A stretch of DNA of 64,000 bases from Lentisphaerae bacterium GWF2_50_93 (GCA_001804815.1 MHBI01000108.1:1-64000); one strand, 5' to 3'; counted from the stretch's first letter, positions 42,418 through 52,650 are shown. Made by a program: numbers and translations. The notes: generated by a model not told the origin, from the letters alone.

Positions 42418-43143
42418 TTATTCGCGATCCCAGTACTGGTCGCCACTGGAATCGAAGGTCCAGGGATCGCCCAGGGTGTCCGGCCTGTAGAATGCCGCGC
42501 ACCCTACGCCTTTTACTCCATCAACATGTCCATCCATGAAGACGACGACACTGACATTGCTGTGCCTGCCATATGCAAGCGGATTGTTTGCATCAACCCA
42601 GGCATACACATGATAATATCCTTTCAGATTTCCACTGGCCATTGCGGCGGCAGTCTCCGTGGAGAAAACCGTTTTTGCCGGCTTCTGTATCTGCTGCAGC
42701 GATGCCGGCCTGTTGTATTTCTCATACCTCGACTGGGGGTTCCAGGTCCCAACCCAGGAGGTGTCCCCTCCAAGCATGCGCTGGTTGTATCCGTAGCTGA
42801 CACGGCCATACAGCAGACGATTGGCAGTTGTATCGTTGGGCTGTGAATCCGAAGGGCAGAAGAAAGTATCTGAAGCAGGGCTTGTCATAAGCCTGTGATA
42901 CCAGCCGTTTACAAGGTCATTGGTGCCGCCCCTCAATCCCATCTTCTCCATAATAGTCCCATTATTCTCATCGCAATACATGAGGACCATCGTGGCAATC
43001 TGCTTGCAGTTGTTGATGCAGAAAGTCTTCCTGGCGGATTCCTTCGCTGAAGACAAGGCCGGAAGAAGCATCGCAGCAAGAATTGCGATTATCGCAATCA
43101 CGACTAAAAGCTCAATCAGCGTGAACTTAATATAGACTTTCAT
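42418..43143 (-). CDS. Prepilin-like protein
   Basis: 241 aa; AAGGGGG precedes the ATG. Leader MKVYIKFTLIELLVVIAIIA, Cys pair KTFCINNCKQIATM, ending VVVFMDGHVDGVKGVGCA and a QYWDRE tail. The C-terminal tail matches the neighbouring 249-aa protein (MYWDRE). It lies between that gene and the giant glycosidase gene, all on the minus strand, with 108 bp to the glycosidase. Confidence 0.85.
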   Translation of the reverse strand: MKVYIKFTLIELLVVIAIIAILAAMLLPALSSAKESARKTFCINNCKQIATMVLMYCDENNGTIMEKMGLRGGTNDLVNGWYHRLMTSPASDTFFCPSDSQPNDTTANRLLYGRVSYGYNQRMLGGDTSWVGTWNPQSRYEKYNRPASLQQIQKPAKTVFSTETAAAMASGNLKGYYHVYAWVDANNPLAYGRHSNVSVVVFMDGHVDGVKGVGCAAFYRPDTLGDPWTFDSSGDQYWDRE

Positions 43144-43251
43144 AGCATCCCCCTTCTATAAACAATCACACTAACATGTGAATATTATATCAGATTCAGC
43201 ATAATAAGTATACAGGCTGCGCCCGAGTCGGACGCAGCCTGTCAACGTCAT

Positions 43252-46200
43252 CTATTCCAACAGGATCAGGTCGCCGACCAGATCCAGCTGCTTGGAATGT
43301 GCGCATCCGAACCAGCCCATGAAACTGGCACGCCCCGGGCCGTCATCCTCGTTCATGATCGTGCAGAATCCGAGATCATTTCCGGCTCCCGGAACGAACG
43401 GCGCAAGCCTCAGCCATGGAATTGCAATCTCATAAGTCCTGCTTCCCGTGCCATCAGCCGCCTTCGTGACCTTTATCACGATGTCCTTTACCTCGCCAGT
43501 AGGTGTCGATGGTGACGCGGAGTAGTTGCACCACGCCTGCGGTCCTTTCGCGCCTTCGGCAAGCGAATACTCGTACTTGCCGTTCTTCTCGCTGGACTCC
43601 CTGACTGAGTCGACGAGTATCTGCAGCCCGTCCATGTTCCAGATGTCGACGTCCGCCTTCGGATTGACATACTTGTCGTCCTTGACGTCCATCCTCATGT
43701 AGAGGTTCTTGTCATCCCAGAGGAAGCGGAGCTTTCCGGAAAGATCCTCGGCGCCTTTCCATTTCACGTCCTTGCCAAGGAGGAAATACTGCCTCTCCTC
43801 GTTGATATTGAGCACCTGCGCCTTCTGCCATTCGGCCTCGTCTGCCGCAAGATCCATCTTCAGCGGAGACTTCACCTTCTGGACACCGACAAATCCGGAA
43901 ATCAACCTTTCCCTGGAGATTGTCTTGCCGGATGAATCCGTTACATTGACCTTCGCGTTGTAGATGTTGAGCGGATTGAAATTTGAGACTGAGAGTTTTA
44001 TTTCCTTCTCGCCCTTGCCTTCAATCGTCACTTTCCCTTCCGTCTGCCCTGTCATCTCTGCGGCAAATGATTTTGCCTCAGCCTTGTTGAAAGTGCCTTT
44101 CGCCATCAGGATCTCCTCGGGTATGGAAATCGAATAGCTGACCTCCTCCTTCTCCGATGAATTGTTCTTAAGCACGACTTTCACTCCGGCCTTCCCGTCC
44201 TTGAACGGTTCCGGAACCACCCTCATGGAAATCTTTCCTGATATCTGCATCGGAAGAGTAAGCTCGCCATTATTATTTTTCATTGCAAGCAGAAGCCTTC
44301 CCTCGCGTGCCGTAGTATTTTCCGGAGGCGTGACCGCGAAACTCACATCCTTTCCTGCTGCAGCGAGCTTCCTGACCTTCCAGTTCGGCGGAGTCACGAT
44401 TGAAAGATCATCAGCTGAAATCCCGTCGACCGTGAACGCGACTTTCGTATCGACTCCCTTGATCACCGGATCAAGAGCTCCTGCGACCGCTACAGCCGGC
44501 TTCCCGAACTTGTCCGCAAGCTTCATGTCGGCGGAATCAAAGAACAGGAGAAGAGGATCCTCGGAGACTGTCAGCGTGAGCCCCTTTCCATTTGCATCGA
44601 GGTTTGTCGAGCTTCCATCAATTCTGACAAGTCTGACCTGCCCGACATTTGGAAGAGGGAAGAATACATCCTGCCTCTCCCTCTCCTTGTACAGTATCAC
44701 AAAGCACTTGTTGTCCTTGTCCCTGAACAGGAAAGCCTCGGCCTCGTCGGCGTACTTCACCCTCTGCACGAATTTCTTGATGCATATTCCATTGACCATG
44801 TTGTAGTAGCAGACCGCGTCGAGCTTCGGCCTGTAGAGACTGTATTTGCTGGAGAATACGTCGAACGATTCACCGTTGCTGCCGACATTCTTGCCTTCGG
44901 GATCCGGATAGAGCAGGTCGAACCATGACATGTGGATGCCGCCATTTGCGAAGAACACCGCGAACTTCCTGATCATGTCACGGGTTATCGAAAGACGTGT
45001 CATTCCCTGGCTGTTGAGCCCGATTTCGGTCGTGCATATAGGTTTCTTGCCACCGTATTTCGTGAAGAGCTCCTGATATTTGGCGAATGCGCCTTCAACG
45101 CTCTTCGGATCCTCGTAGCAGTGGAAGTCATAGATGTCCTGGTACGACTGGAAACCCTGCTTGAAGTATTCCTCAACTGCTCCGCATGAGGTCCCGATCA
45201 CTATCACATTCGGATCGGCGGCCTTCACGCCCTCGTAGATGGGCTTGTAGGCTGCAATGTTCTCCTTCACCCTGTCAGGCGTGCTTGGCGGCTCATTGCC
45301 AGTACTTATCATGATCGGCAGCTGATCCTTGTACTGGAGTACCAGCTTCTTCGCACCTTCGCGGAATGATGTCTCGTCGTAGTCCTTGTAGTTGCCATGA
45401 TGGCCTTCAACGGCGCTCGCCGGAGTCCCAAGCACCGCCCCCATGCCAAGCTCCTTGCAGAGCTCTATTCCCGGAGCATGCGTATTGTATGGGGGCTTGG
45501 GTTCCCAGCCGCTCCATATCCCGCACCACCTGAGGCCAAGCCTGTCGGACAGTATGAAATACTCCCTTATGCGGTTGTCCCAGTCCCTGGACGTGAACGG
45601 AATTTCAGAGGGCTTGTAGTTCTTCGTTACCGCCTTCGGCAGGATCACAAACGCCGACACGTCGTTGAACGGCTCTGAGCTTGCGAATGTCGCAAGGACG
45701 CGGATCTCGTAGTATTTGCCCATCTCGAACTTCATTGAGCTGAGATCGAGGACGCCGGAATATTTCGTCTTGCCTTTCTCCCTCTTTCCTTTCTCGAGCT
45801 TGACCTTGATGGGCTCGGAATACTCAGCGCCCCAGTAGTCCTTGATGAAGCATGTGACGTCCTTCGCTTCCGCCGGCCACGCCTTCGTGCATTCCACCGT
45901 GACATCGAAAACAATCTTGTCTTCAGGCAGGAACATGTTCCCCATGGCCTTCGACGCGAACTTCACTGCCGAGAAGATGCTGTTCTGCTTCGGAGATGCC
46001 GAGACATATGATGCCGAAAGCTCGTCCACGCTGAACTTGCCGTACGTCTTGTTCATCACGATCTTGAACCTTGCGGAAGCCGCATTCTTCGGAATGTCGA
46101 CAAGCTTCTTGAATTCCTTCCATCCATTCTGCTTCGTGACCAGGAAGAACTCATGCGTGTCGATGACTTTTCCCCCGCCGTCGAGTGATTCGAGATAGAC

Positions 46201-47604
46201 AGTGCCGTTGTATGAGGAATCGGGAGAATACAGATCTGACTTGTAGGACAAACCAAGTTCCCAGAGGCCTTCCTTGATCGGGAAAGCTTCCATCACAAGA
46301 GATGTAGGATTGTCAACATCCTTCTCAGCCCTTTCGAAACTTACCGAGTTCTTGCCCTTGGCGGCATCAGCAGCGTCAAGCGCAACTTTTCCCTGGACAG
46401 TCCACGTCTTAGGCATTGCAGTCAGATCCTCAAAGTTACCGTTGAACGCCGACGCCTGAGCCGATCCCTTCACTACTGTGTCGGCTGAAATATCGGCAAT
46501 GAGCATGACAGGCTTTGCCTCGGCGCCCTTTCCGATGTTTATCGCGAGAAATGCGGCCGGACCATGCCATTTTCCGTCATTGGCCCCGCCCCAGTGCTCA
46601 CCGCCGGCAATCGCATCTGGCTTGATTATCACATCGTGCCACTTGCCGTCGCTCTGGATCTTGAATCCGCCGCGCTGATGGCACTGCCCAGTCGAATCAC
46701 CGAGTCTAACGGAAATGCTTGTCACATTGTCAGACTTCACCTTCATCCTGATCGCGGAAATGTCGGAAGAAAGATCCTTGAGATCCTTTTCAGCTGAGAC
46801 ATATGCGCCGCCGCCTGTGAAATCTCCGGCGAGCTTGATGGCCGACTTGCCCTTTTCAAAACCGTCCTTTACCAGCTCCATTCCGCCCTTGGCTCCAGGG
46901 AATTCCTGTCCGAGGCTGAAGTTCCAGTCGAGTTCGTCGTCGACGAACTCATCCATCCTGACATTCTTCTTCAATGCCGGAGACTTTTCTGAAACTGCCG
47001 CTGAATCATCAGACTTCCCATTGACCTTCAGGTCTGCCACCCAGAGAGTCGGAGTCTTCGACTTTTCATTCGGTCCTATTATGAAGACGATATATTTTGC
47101 CGGGCCGTGCCATTTCCCGTCGTTCGAGCCGCCCCAGTTCTCATATTTCATCACGACCTCGGCCGCAGGTGAATTTCCTTTTTCAGCCAGATACGATCCG
47201 ATGTCGAAATTGAACTTCTGCCAGTCGGGACTGTTCTTGATCTTCAGGTTGATCTGGTGGCACTGTCCGCTGCTGTCTCCGATGCGCATGGTGAAGCCGG
47301 ATGCGTTGGGATATTTGAGAAGGCATGAAATGGAAGTGATGTCGGTATCCTCGAGCTGCGTCATGCCCTGTACGTAATTACCACCCTTGGTGAAATCTCC
47401 GTCGATCCTGAGAGCATCCTTTTCGGCCGCATCGACGCTGAGCTTGCCGGTGGCGCCCGGGAACTCCTGGCCGTTGTCGAATGTCCAGCCGTAGTTCTCC
47501 AGCGACTTGTCGCTAAGAAGCTCCATGGTCTTTTCACCGGCGAAACAGACCGAAACCGAGACGAAAGTGGTAAATACCGCAAACACCATTGATATTCTTC
47601 TCAT
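43252..47604 (-). CDS. Giant secreted multidomain GH-A-like glycosidase
   Basis: 1450 aa with signal peptide (SMVFAVFTTFVSVSVCFAG). Order: two copies of a ~165-residue carbohydrate-binding-like module (about 30-200 and 220-385; shared WxFxxGQEFPGA, GDSxGQCHQ and NDGKWHGPA), a CBM4_9-like sandwich (about 390-545), a linker, and a TIM-barrel catalytic domain (about 650-960). The barrel has acid/base GNEPPST (about 770) and nucleophile CTTEIGLNSQG (about 858). Ig-like sandwiches and a C-terminal CBM9-like domain (about 1250-1450) follow. AAGGAG precedes the ATG. It is a paralogue of the 760-aa enzyme at 49.5 kb. Clan GH-A is likely; the exact family and substrate are not assigned. Confidence 0.8.
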   Translation of the reverse strand: MRRISMVFAVFTTFVSVSVCFAGEKTMELLSDKSLENYGWTFDNGQEFPGATGKLSVDAAEKDALRIDGDFTKGGNYVQGMTQLEDTDITSISCLLKYPNASGFTMRIGDSSGQCHQINLKIKNSPDWQKFNFDIGSYLAEKGNSPAAEVVMKYENWGGSNDGKWHGPAKYIVFIIGPNEKSKTPTLWVADLKVNGKSDDSAAVSEKSPALKKNVRMDEFVDDELDWNFSLGQEFPGAKGGMELVKDGFEKGKSAIKLAGDFTGGGAYVSAEKDLKDLSSDISAIRMKVKSDNVTSISVRLGDSTGQCHQRGGFKIQSDGKWHDVIIKPDAIAGGEHWGGANDGKWHGPAAFLAINIGKGAEAKPVMLIADISADTVVKGSAQASAFNGNFEDLTAMPKTWTVQGKVALDAADAAKGKNSVSFERAEKDVDNPTSLVMEAFPIKEGLWELGLSYKSDLYSPDSSYNGTVYLESLDGGGKVIDTHEFFLVTKQNGWKEFKKLVDIPKNAASARFKIVMNKTYGKFSVDELSASYVSASPKQNSIFSAVKFASKAMGNMFLPEDKIVFDVTVECTKAWPAEAKDVTCFIKDYWGAEYSEPIKVKLEKGKREKGKTKYSGVLDLSSMKFEMGKYYEIRVLATFASSEPFNDVSAFVILPKAVTKNYKPSEIPFTSRDWDNRIREYFILSDRLGLRWCGIWSGWEPKPPYNTHAPGIELCKELGMGAVLGTPASAVEGHHGNYKDYDETSFREGAKKLVLQYKDQLPIMISTGNEPPSTPDRVKENIAAYKPIYEGVKAADPNVIVIGTSCGAVEEYFKQGFQSYQDIYDFHCYEDPKSVEGAFAKYQELFTKYGGKKPICTTEIGLNSQGMTRLSITRDMIRKFAVFFANGGIHMSWFDLLYPDPEGKNVGSNGESFDVFSSKYSLYRPKLDAVCYYNMVNGICIKKFVQRVKYADEAEAFLFRDKDNKCFVILYKERERQDVFFPLPNVGQVRLVRIDGSSTNLDANGKGLTLTVSEDPLLLFFDSADMKLADKFGKPAVAVAGALDPVIKGVDTKVAFTVDGISADDLSIVTPPNWKVRKLAAAGKDVSFAVTPPENTTAREGRLLLAMKNNNGELTLPMQISGKISMRVVPEPFKDGKAGVKVVLKNNSSEKEEVSYSISIPEEILMAKGTFNKAEAKSFAAEMTGQTEGKVTIEGKGEKEIKLSVSNFNPLNIYNAKVNVTDSSGKTISRERLISGFVGVQKVKSPLKMDLAADEAEWQKAQVLNINEERQYFLLGKDVKWKGAEDLSGKLRFLWDDKNLYMRMDVKDDKYVNPKADVDIWNMDGLQILVDSVRESSEKNGKYEYSLAEGAKGPQAWCNYSASPSTPTGEVKDIVIKVTKAADGTGSRTYEIAIPWLRLAPFVPGAGNDLGFCTIMNEDDGPGRASFMGWFGCAHSKQLDLVGDLILLE

Positions 47605-47628
47605 AATTGCTCCTTGTATTTTTTTGGG

Positions 47629-47656
47629 ACAGATCTGCCTGATCAGTCAGATCTGT
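47629..47656. promoter_or_regulatory. Inverted repeat in the giant glycosidase leader
   Basis: ACAGATCTG and CAGATCTGT, 10 bp apart, lie about 25 bp upstream of the minus-strand ATG at 47604. It could be an operator or a leader hairpin between the GH16 and giant glycosidase genes. The arm sequence is not seen elsewhere in the window. Confidence 0.4.
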
Positions 47657-47664
47657 CTGATTCC

Positions 47665-48933
47665 TTATTTCCCATACGCCCTTACATAATCCACTTCCAT
47701 CACCGACGGATTCGGGGTCTTGTCGATCGGCCAGCCGCTGCCGAGCGCGAGGTTGACCAGAAGCATCAGCGGCTTGTTGTGCTCCTTGGGCGTCTTGGTC
47801 TTCCATACCTCGATCCCGTCGAAATACATGGTGGTGAACTCGGGCTCCACCATGCATCCGTAGTTGTGGAATCCGGTGCTGGCTTCATCCGGTTTTGTCA
47901 TTATGCTGCTGCCCTCGCCCCAGTGCGGCTTCGGTTCCCAGACATGCATGGTGGCGGTGTATGAATTCGGGGCATGTCCGTAATATTCGATCACGTCGAT
48001 CTCAACGCATCCTGTCTCCCCGCCTTTCGGATCTTTCCTGTCAAAACTGGAAGACAGCCAGAACGCCGGCCATACTCCCGGCCCCTTCGGCATCTTGGCG
48101 CGCATCTCGAAATAGCCGTACTGCTGCGAGAATCCATTCCCCCTGGGATCGTTCGAACAAAGCAGACCTGACTTCCAGGATCTTTTCCACTGATCCTTGG
48201 CCTTGAAGGCATCGTCCTTTCGGGCCTCGATATAGAGAATGCCGTTTTCAACCTTGAACGAGGAGTCCTCTCCGGGATCCGTGAATCTCGCATCACCGAA
48301 ATCCCCGTTCCATGGCGTATGGCAGATCCAGCGGGTACCAGGACCCCATGCGGAAACATCCAGGGGCTTGTCGAACTCCTCGCTGAACGTCATCTTTAAT
48401 CCGTCAAGTTTCAGAGTCGGAGCCTTCTCGGTGTCACCCTTCGTCCATGGAGCATTCTTGTCGATTGTGAACGATCCGACATCGTAGCTCTTTTCACCGG
48501 CGTCCTTCACCCCTTCTCCTGCCTTCATAGCAAGACGTCCCTTCTTGTCATACAGACCTAGGACTATCCTGTAGGTGCCGTCTGCGAGGTTCGCAGGAGG
48601 TACGACCCTGTTATCATAGCTCACGCCGCCGATCCAGCCGGGAGTGCCGGTGCCGACAGGCGGATTGTGGTCGCCCTGGAAGACAGTCTTCCCCTTCCCG
48701 TCCTTGTAGTGTATGAATACGGTGTACGCCGTCTTCAACGGCTTAACCGCGTTCCAGTTCAGCTTGAGCTTGAAGAAGGAGCCCGCCGGAATCGTGGATG
48801 GAGTGACGACTGCCGGAAGCACGGTTGTCACATCGGCATCCTCCGCCGCAGTGGAAGGCCTGTCCTGGGCAGGACAGAGCGAACATGCAGCAATGGAAAT
48901 TGCGGCTGAAGCAAATAACTTGAAACTTGTCAT
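47665..48933 (-). CDS. Secreted GH16-family glycoside hydrolase
   Basis: 422 aa with signal peptide. Residues about 35-160 are an accessory sandwich (KLKLNWNAVKPLKTAYTVFI). The GH16 jelly-roll follows from about 175: FSEEFDKPLDVSAWG, GYFEMRAKMPKGPGVWPAFW and the catalytic EIDVIEYYGH (Glu near residues 308 and 313). GH16 enzymes cleave beta-1,3/1,4-glucans, laminarin, agar or carrageenan; the target cannot be decided here. GGAGG precedes the ATG. Cotranscription with the giant glycosidase 60 bp downstream is likely. Confidence 0.9.
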   Translation of the reverse strand: MTSFKLFASAAISIAACSLCPAQDRPSTAAEDADVTTVLPAVVTPSTIPAGSFFKLKLNWNAVKPLKTAYTVFIHYKDGKGKTVFQGDHNPPVGTGTPGWIGGVSYDNRVVPPANLADGTYRIVLGLYDKKGRLAMKAGEGVKDAGEKSYDVGSFTIDKNAPWTKGDTEKAPTLKLDGLKMTFSEEFDKPLDVSAWGPGTRWICHTPWNGDFGDARFTDPGEDSSFKVENGILYIEARKDDAFKAKDQWKRSWKSGLLCSNDPRGNGFSQQYGYFEMRAKMPKGPGVWPAFWLSSSFDRKDPKGGETGCVEIDVIEYYGHAPNSYTATMHVWEPKPHWGEGSSIMTKPDEASTGFHNYGCMVEPEFTTMYFDGIEVWKTKTPKEHNKPLMLLVNLALGSGWPIDKTPNPSVMEVDYVRAYGK

Positions 48934-49450
48934 CTTGTCCTCCGTGTGTTCTGTTTGTAGTCAACGCATTATTGCGTGTGTCCTTTTAAAATACACAGCC
49001 AAAAATGGCTTAACTACGAACATTTATAAACCAATGCCAGCACTCCATATTTTTAAAAGTAGGTACGCCCTTTAGGGTGTACCATTCTTCTCTCCGTTTC
49101 CCAAATCCATGGTACAGGCTGAAGCCCTGTCTACTATACGCATATTCCAGTACTGTCCACGTCATGTTCTCCGGTTCTTCTGTCTTTGCATCTTTACGTC
49201 AGGCGCTTCGGCCTGACTTTGGACTGCGGTGATTATTCACCGCTTTGTTTTTAGAGCTGTTCGTCACGCCATAGCATCTTAACAAAAGCGAAAGCTGTTA
49301 TCTTCTCCACGGTTCCAGTGGAATCCAAAGCGCAGAATGATCTGCGCACTCCAAAGATTCGTCCTCCGTCTGGAGGACTCATCATAAAGAATTCTAAACA
49401 GAGCAAAAAAATGCGTATAGTAGACAGGGCTGAAGCCCGTACCTACTTTT
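48934..49450. repeat. 517-bp gene-free spacer with R2 and other palindromes
   Basis: R2 words (GTAGGTACGCCCTTTAGGGT at 49059, GGTACAGGCTGAAGCC at 49110, GGGCTGAAGCCCGTACCTAC at 49426), plus hairpins CAGGCGCTTCGGCCTG, AGCGGTGATTATTCACCGCT (opposite sense) and CCTCCGTCTGGAGG. I see no supported ORF. Confidence 0.65.
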
Positions 49451-51733
49451 TTATTTCTCCGAGACCGGCAGATAGAATGCCAGTTCGCCGTCCTTGTTCT
49501 TGAAACTTACCAGCATCTTCGCCTTCCTCGTGCCAGTAACCGCCGGAGCCGTCACATTGAAACTTATCTCCTTGCCGGAGACTTCCGCCTTGCCGACAGT
49601 CCAGAACGGAGGGGCTACGAATGAGATGTCATCCGGCCGCACGCCTTCCGCAGTGAAGGAGATCTTCTGCGAGCTCCCTTTTACCACAGGATCAAAGGTG
49701 TCGTTCAGTTTCAGCGACGGATTCTCCAGCTTCTCAGCCAGCTTCATGTCCGCTGAATCAAAGAAAAGAAGGATCGGATCTTCGGAAATCGTGAGATGCA
49801 GGCCCTTTCCCTGGGCGTCAAGTTCAACCGAGCTTCCATCGATCCGGATGAGCTTGACCTTTCCAACCCCTTTCATCGGGAAAAACGCATCCATGGAATC
49901 CTCCTCCTTCCAGAGGACTACCAGGCACTTGCTGTCCTTGTCCCTGAAGAGCACTGCATCACCGCCGCGGTCATATATCTTCTCCTGCACGAATTTCTTT
50001 ATGCAGATTCCGTTGACCATGTTGTAATAGGACACGGCATCGAGCCGCGGGCAGTAGAGGCTGTATTTGCATTTGAAGACGTTCATCGACTCACCGGTGG
50101 TGCCGTCGTTCTTGCCTTCGCCGTCGGGATAGAGTATGTCGAACCATGACATGTTCTGTCCGCCGCACGCGAAGAATATCGCGAACTTCTTTATCATGTC
50201 GCGCGTTATCGCCAGCCTTGTCTGGCCGGCGCTGTTCAAACCTATTTCCGTGGACCATATCGGTTTCTTATGTCCATACTTCTTGAAGAACGCCTCATAT
50301 TTCTTGAAGGCCTGCCTGATGTTGTTCGGCGATTCGTAGAGGTGGAAATCATAGACGTCCTGGTACGGCTGGAAACCCTGCTTGAAGAACTCCTCGTCAA
50401 GACCGCACGAGGTCCCGATGACGATGATGTTCGGATCTATCTTCTTCACTTCCTCGTAGACCGGCTTATACGCGGCAATGTCGTCCTTCACCCTGTCAGG
50501 CTGTCCGTTCGGCTCATTTCCAAGGGAGATCATGAGCGGAACATAGTCCTTGTACTTGTTGACAAGGTTCTTCGCGCCCTCCCTCATTGCGGTCTCATTG
50601 TAGTCCTTGTAGTTGCCCCGGCGGCCTTCGATGGCGCTGCATGGCGTCCCGAGGACGGCGCCCATGTCGAGCTCCTTGCAGAATTCTATGGAAGGGGCGA
50701 CTGGATTATATGGAGGCTTCGCATCCCAGCCGCTCCAGATACCGCACCAGCGCACCCCGATCCTGTCGGAAAGGCGGAAATAATCCGGCAGGCGGTTGTC
50801 CCAGTTCCTTGATGTGAACGGAATCTCGGAGGGCTTGTAGTTCTTCGTCACCGCCTTGGGCAATATGACAAAGGATGATCTTTCCTTCAATGGTTCCGAG
50901 TTTCCGAAAAGAGCTTCGACATAGACCTCATGGAATTTCCCGACCTCGAACTTCTGAGCGCTAAGATCAAGGACTCCCTTGTACCTGGTTCCGCCGGCGC
51001 TTTCAAACTTGACCTTGACCGGCTCAATGATCTCGGCTCCGCAGTAGTCCCTTATGATAAAAGTCAGCTGCCGGTTGTCGGTCGCCCAGTCCTTCGTGCA
51101 TTCGGCCGTGATGTCAAAGACGATCTTGTCTTCAGGCAGGAACATTCCGCCGAGTACCTTCGGCGCCATCTTGATCGCCTTGAATATGCAGTTTACGCGG
51201 GGGGAAGGGGAAACGTATGCGGATGAGAATTCGTCGACATTGAATTTCCCATAGGTCTTGCTGACGATGATCTTGAATCTTGCCGATGCCGTTCCGTTCG
51301 GCAGATCAATTTTCTTCTTGAATTCCTTCCAGCCGTTCTTGCCCTTGATCAGGGCGAACTCGCTTGATTCGATTACTTTTCCGCCGGCGTCAAGTGATTC
51401 CAGATAGACCATTCCGTTGTATGAGTCGTCAGGGGAATAGACATCGGACTTGTACGCCACGCCGAATTCCCAGATGCCTTCTTTCGCGGGAAAACTTTCC
51501 ATGAGCAGGGACGTAGGGTTGTCAATTTCCTTTTCAGTCCTCTCAAAACAGATGGAGTTCCTGCCTTTGAAAGCCTCCTTGGAATCAATGGTGACTTTGC
51601 CTTCGCTCTTCCAGGACTTCGGGATCTGGCTTGTCTTTTCAAATCCGCCGTCGAAAGGATCGGCGGACCATCCTGAAATCTGAACAAAGGCAAAAGCAAA
51701 CACTGTCAAAGCAATCAGTTTTATTTTCCGCAT
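49451..51733 (-). CDS. Secreted GH-A-like glycosidase, paralogue of the giant enzyme
   Basis: 760 aa from ATG 51733 (AAGGG 5 bp upstream; the ATG at 51739 overlaps the SD). Signal peptide LIALTVFAFAFVQISGWS, then a CBM4_9-like sandwich (DGGFEKTSQIPKSW, about 27-170), a linker domain, and a TIM barrel with acid/base SLGNEPNGQPDRV (about 405) and nucleophile STEIGLNSAG (about 495). The C-terminal sandwich ends at FYLPVSEK. It aligns with residues ~390-1170 of the 1450-aa protein but lacks both N-terminal modules and the CBM9-like end. Substrate unknown. Confidence 0.85.
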   Translation of the reverse strand: MRKIKLIALTVFAFAFVQISGWSADPFDGGFEKTSQIPKSWKSEGKVTIDSKEAFKGRNSICFERTEKEIDNPTSLLMESFPAKEGIWEFGVAYKSDVYSPDDSYNGMVYLESLDAGGKVIESSEFALIKGKNGWKEFKKKIDLPNGTASARFKIIVSKTYGKFNVDEFSSAYVSPSPRVNCIFKAIKMAPKVLGGMFLPEDKIVFDITAECTKDWATDNRQLTFIIRDYCGAEIIEPVKVKFESAGGTRYKGVLDLSAQKFEVGKFHEVYVEALFGNSEPLKERSSFVILPKAVTKNYKPSEIPFTSRNWDNRLPDYFRLSDRIGVRWCGIWSGWDAKPPYNPVAPSIEFCKELDMGAVLGTPCSAIEGRRGNYKDYNETAMREGAKNLVNKYKDYVPLMISLGNEPNGQPDRVKDDIAAYKPVYEEVKKIDPNIIVIGTSCGLDEEFFKQGFQPYQDVYDFHLYESPNNIRQAFKKYEAFFKKYGHKKPIWSTEIGLNSAGQTRLAITRDMIKKFAIFFACGGQNMSWFDILYPDGEGKNDGTTGESMNVFKCKYSLYCPRLDAVSYYNMVNGICIKKFVQEKIYDRGGDAVLFRDKDSKCLVVLWKEEDSMDAFFPMKGVGKVKLIRIDGSSVELDAQGKGLHLTISEDPILLFFDSADMKLAEKLENPSLKLNDTFDPVVKGSSQKISFTAEGVRPDDISFVAPPFWTVGKAEVSGKEISFNVTAPAVTGTRKAKMLVSFKNKDGELAFYLPVSEK

Positions 51734-52013
51734 TGTCATCCCTTCATGTTTTTGAGGATTCCCTGTTGATTCTTCAAATTATGTCGCCACCCTGCGGGGG
51801 CTATCGTCTTTCTACACCTTATAATACCCCACGCTTTCGCATGGGGCTAAATTATTTCGCCCTAAAGGGCTTTAAATAGATAATTCTTTTATGGTGCTTA
51901 TTAATTTTCAACAGCCCTCACATAGGGCGACATGTTTTAGCCCTAGCCTAAAGGCTAGGGAATCAATTATATAACAAAACGAACCGAGCCCCCGCAGGGC
52001 GGCGACACTATTA
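51734..52013. repeat. Spacer with large GC-rich inverted repeat
   Basis: GTCGCCACCCTGCGGGGGCT near 51782 is answered by AGCCCCCGCAGGGCGGCGAC near 51988, forming a stem around ~200 bp. Inside are smaller palindromes (CCCTAAAGGG, CCCTAGCCTAAAGGCTAGGG). No ORF is supported. Confidence 0.7.
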
Positions 52014-52598
52014 CTACTTTGTGATTAACTTAAACTCGTTCAACCAGAGCGTCGGGGTCTTGTTCTCCTCGGTCTTGCCGACGAGGATGCAGATGAGCTT
52101 GGCGGGGCCATGCCATTTGCCGTCGTTTGCCCCTCCCCAGTTCTCATATTTCTTCACGATTTCGGCCGCCGGTGAATTTCCCTTTTCAGCGAGATAGGAT
52201 CCGAGGTCGAAGTTCACCTTCTGCCAGTCGGGGGTGTTCTTGATCTTGAAGCTGATCTGATGGCACTGGTCGCCGCTGTCGATGATCCGCATGGTCAGAT
52301 GAGATGCGTTGGGATACTTGAGGAGGAAGGATATCGTATTGACTTCGACGTTGTCGAGTTTTATCTTCGTCTCGACATAGTTTCCGCCATTGGTGAAATT
52401 GCCCTCGAGCTTCAGCGCGTTCTTTTCCGCTGCGTCGATGCTGAGCTTGCCCGTGGCTCCCGGGAACTCCTGTCCGTTGTCAAACGTCCAGCCGTAGTTC
52501 TCGGCGGACTTGTCGCTTGTCAGGTTCTTTTCTCCTGCAAACGCGACTCCAACCATGAACGCCACCATCGCCACGATGATCAAATTGATCTTCTTCAT
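52014..52598 (-). CDS. Free-standing secreted carbohydrate-binding-like module
   Basis: 194 aa from ATG 52598 (GGGAGGAAGAGG upstream; the frame opens to 52634). Signal peptide INLIIVAMVAFMVGVAFAG, then one copy of the module found twice in the giant glycosidase: YGWTFDNGQEFPGATGKLSI, RIIDSGDQCHQISFKI and ENWGGANDGKWHGPAKLICI. It ends at the module boundary with FKLITK. No catalytic domain. Presumably a secreted glycan-binding protein or a helper for the glycosidases. The module is not one I can name. Confidence 0.8.
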   Translation of the reverse strand: MKKINLIIVAMVAFMVGVAFAGEKNLTSDKSAENYGWTFDNGQEFPGATGKLSIDAAEKNALKLEGNFTNGGNYVETKIKLDNVEVNTISFLLKYPNASHLTMRIIDSGDQCHQISFKIKNTPDWQKVNFDLGSYLAEKGNSPAAEIVKKYENWGGANDGKWHGPAKLICILVGKTEENKTPTLWLNEFKLITK

Positions 52599-52650
52599 CC
52601 TCTTCCTCCCTAGTTTTAAATGTACCACAGGCATCTTGCCTGTGGATTTA

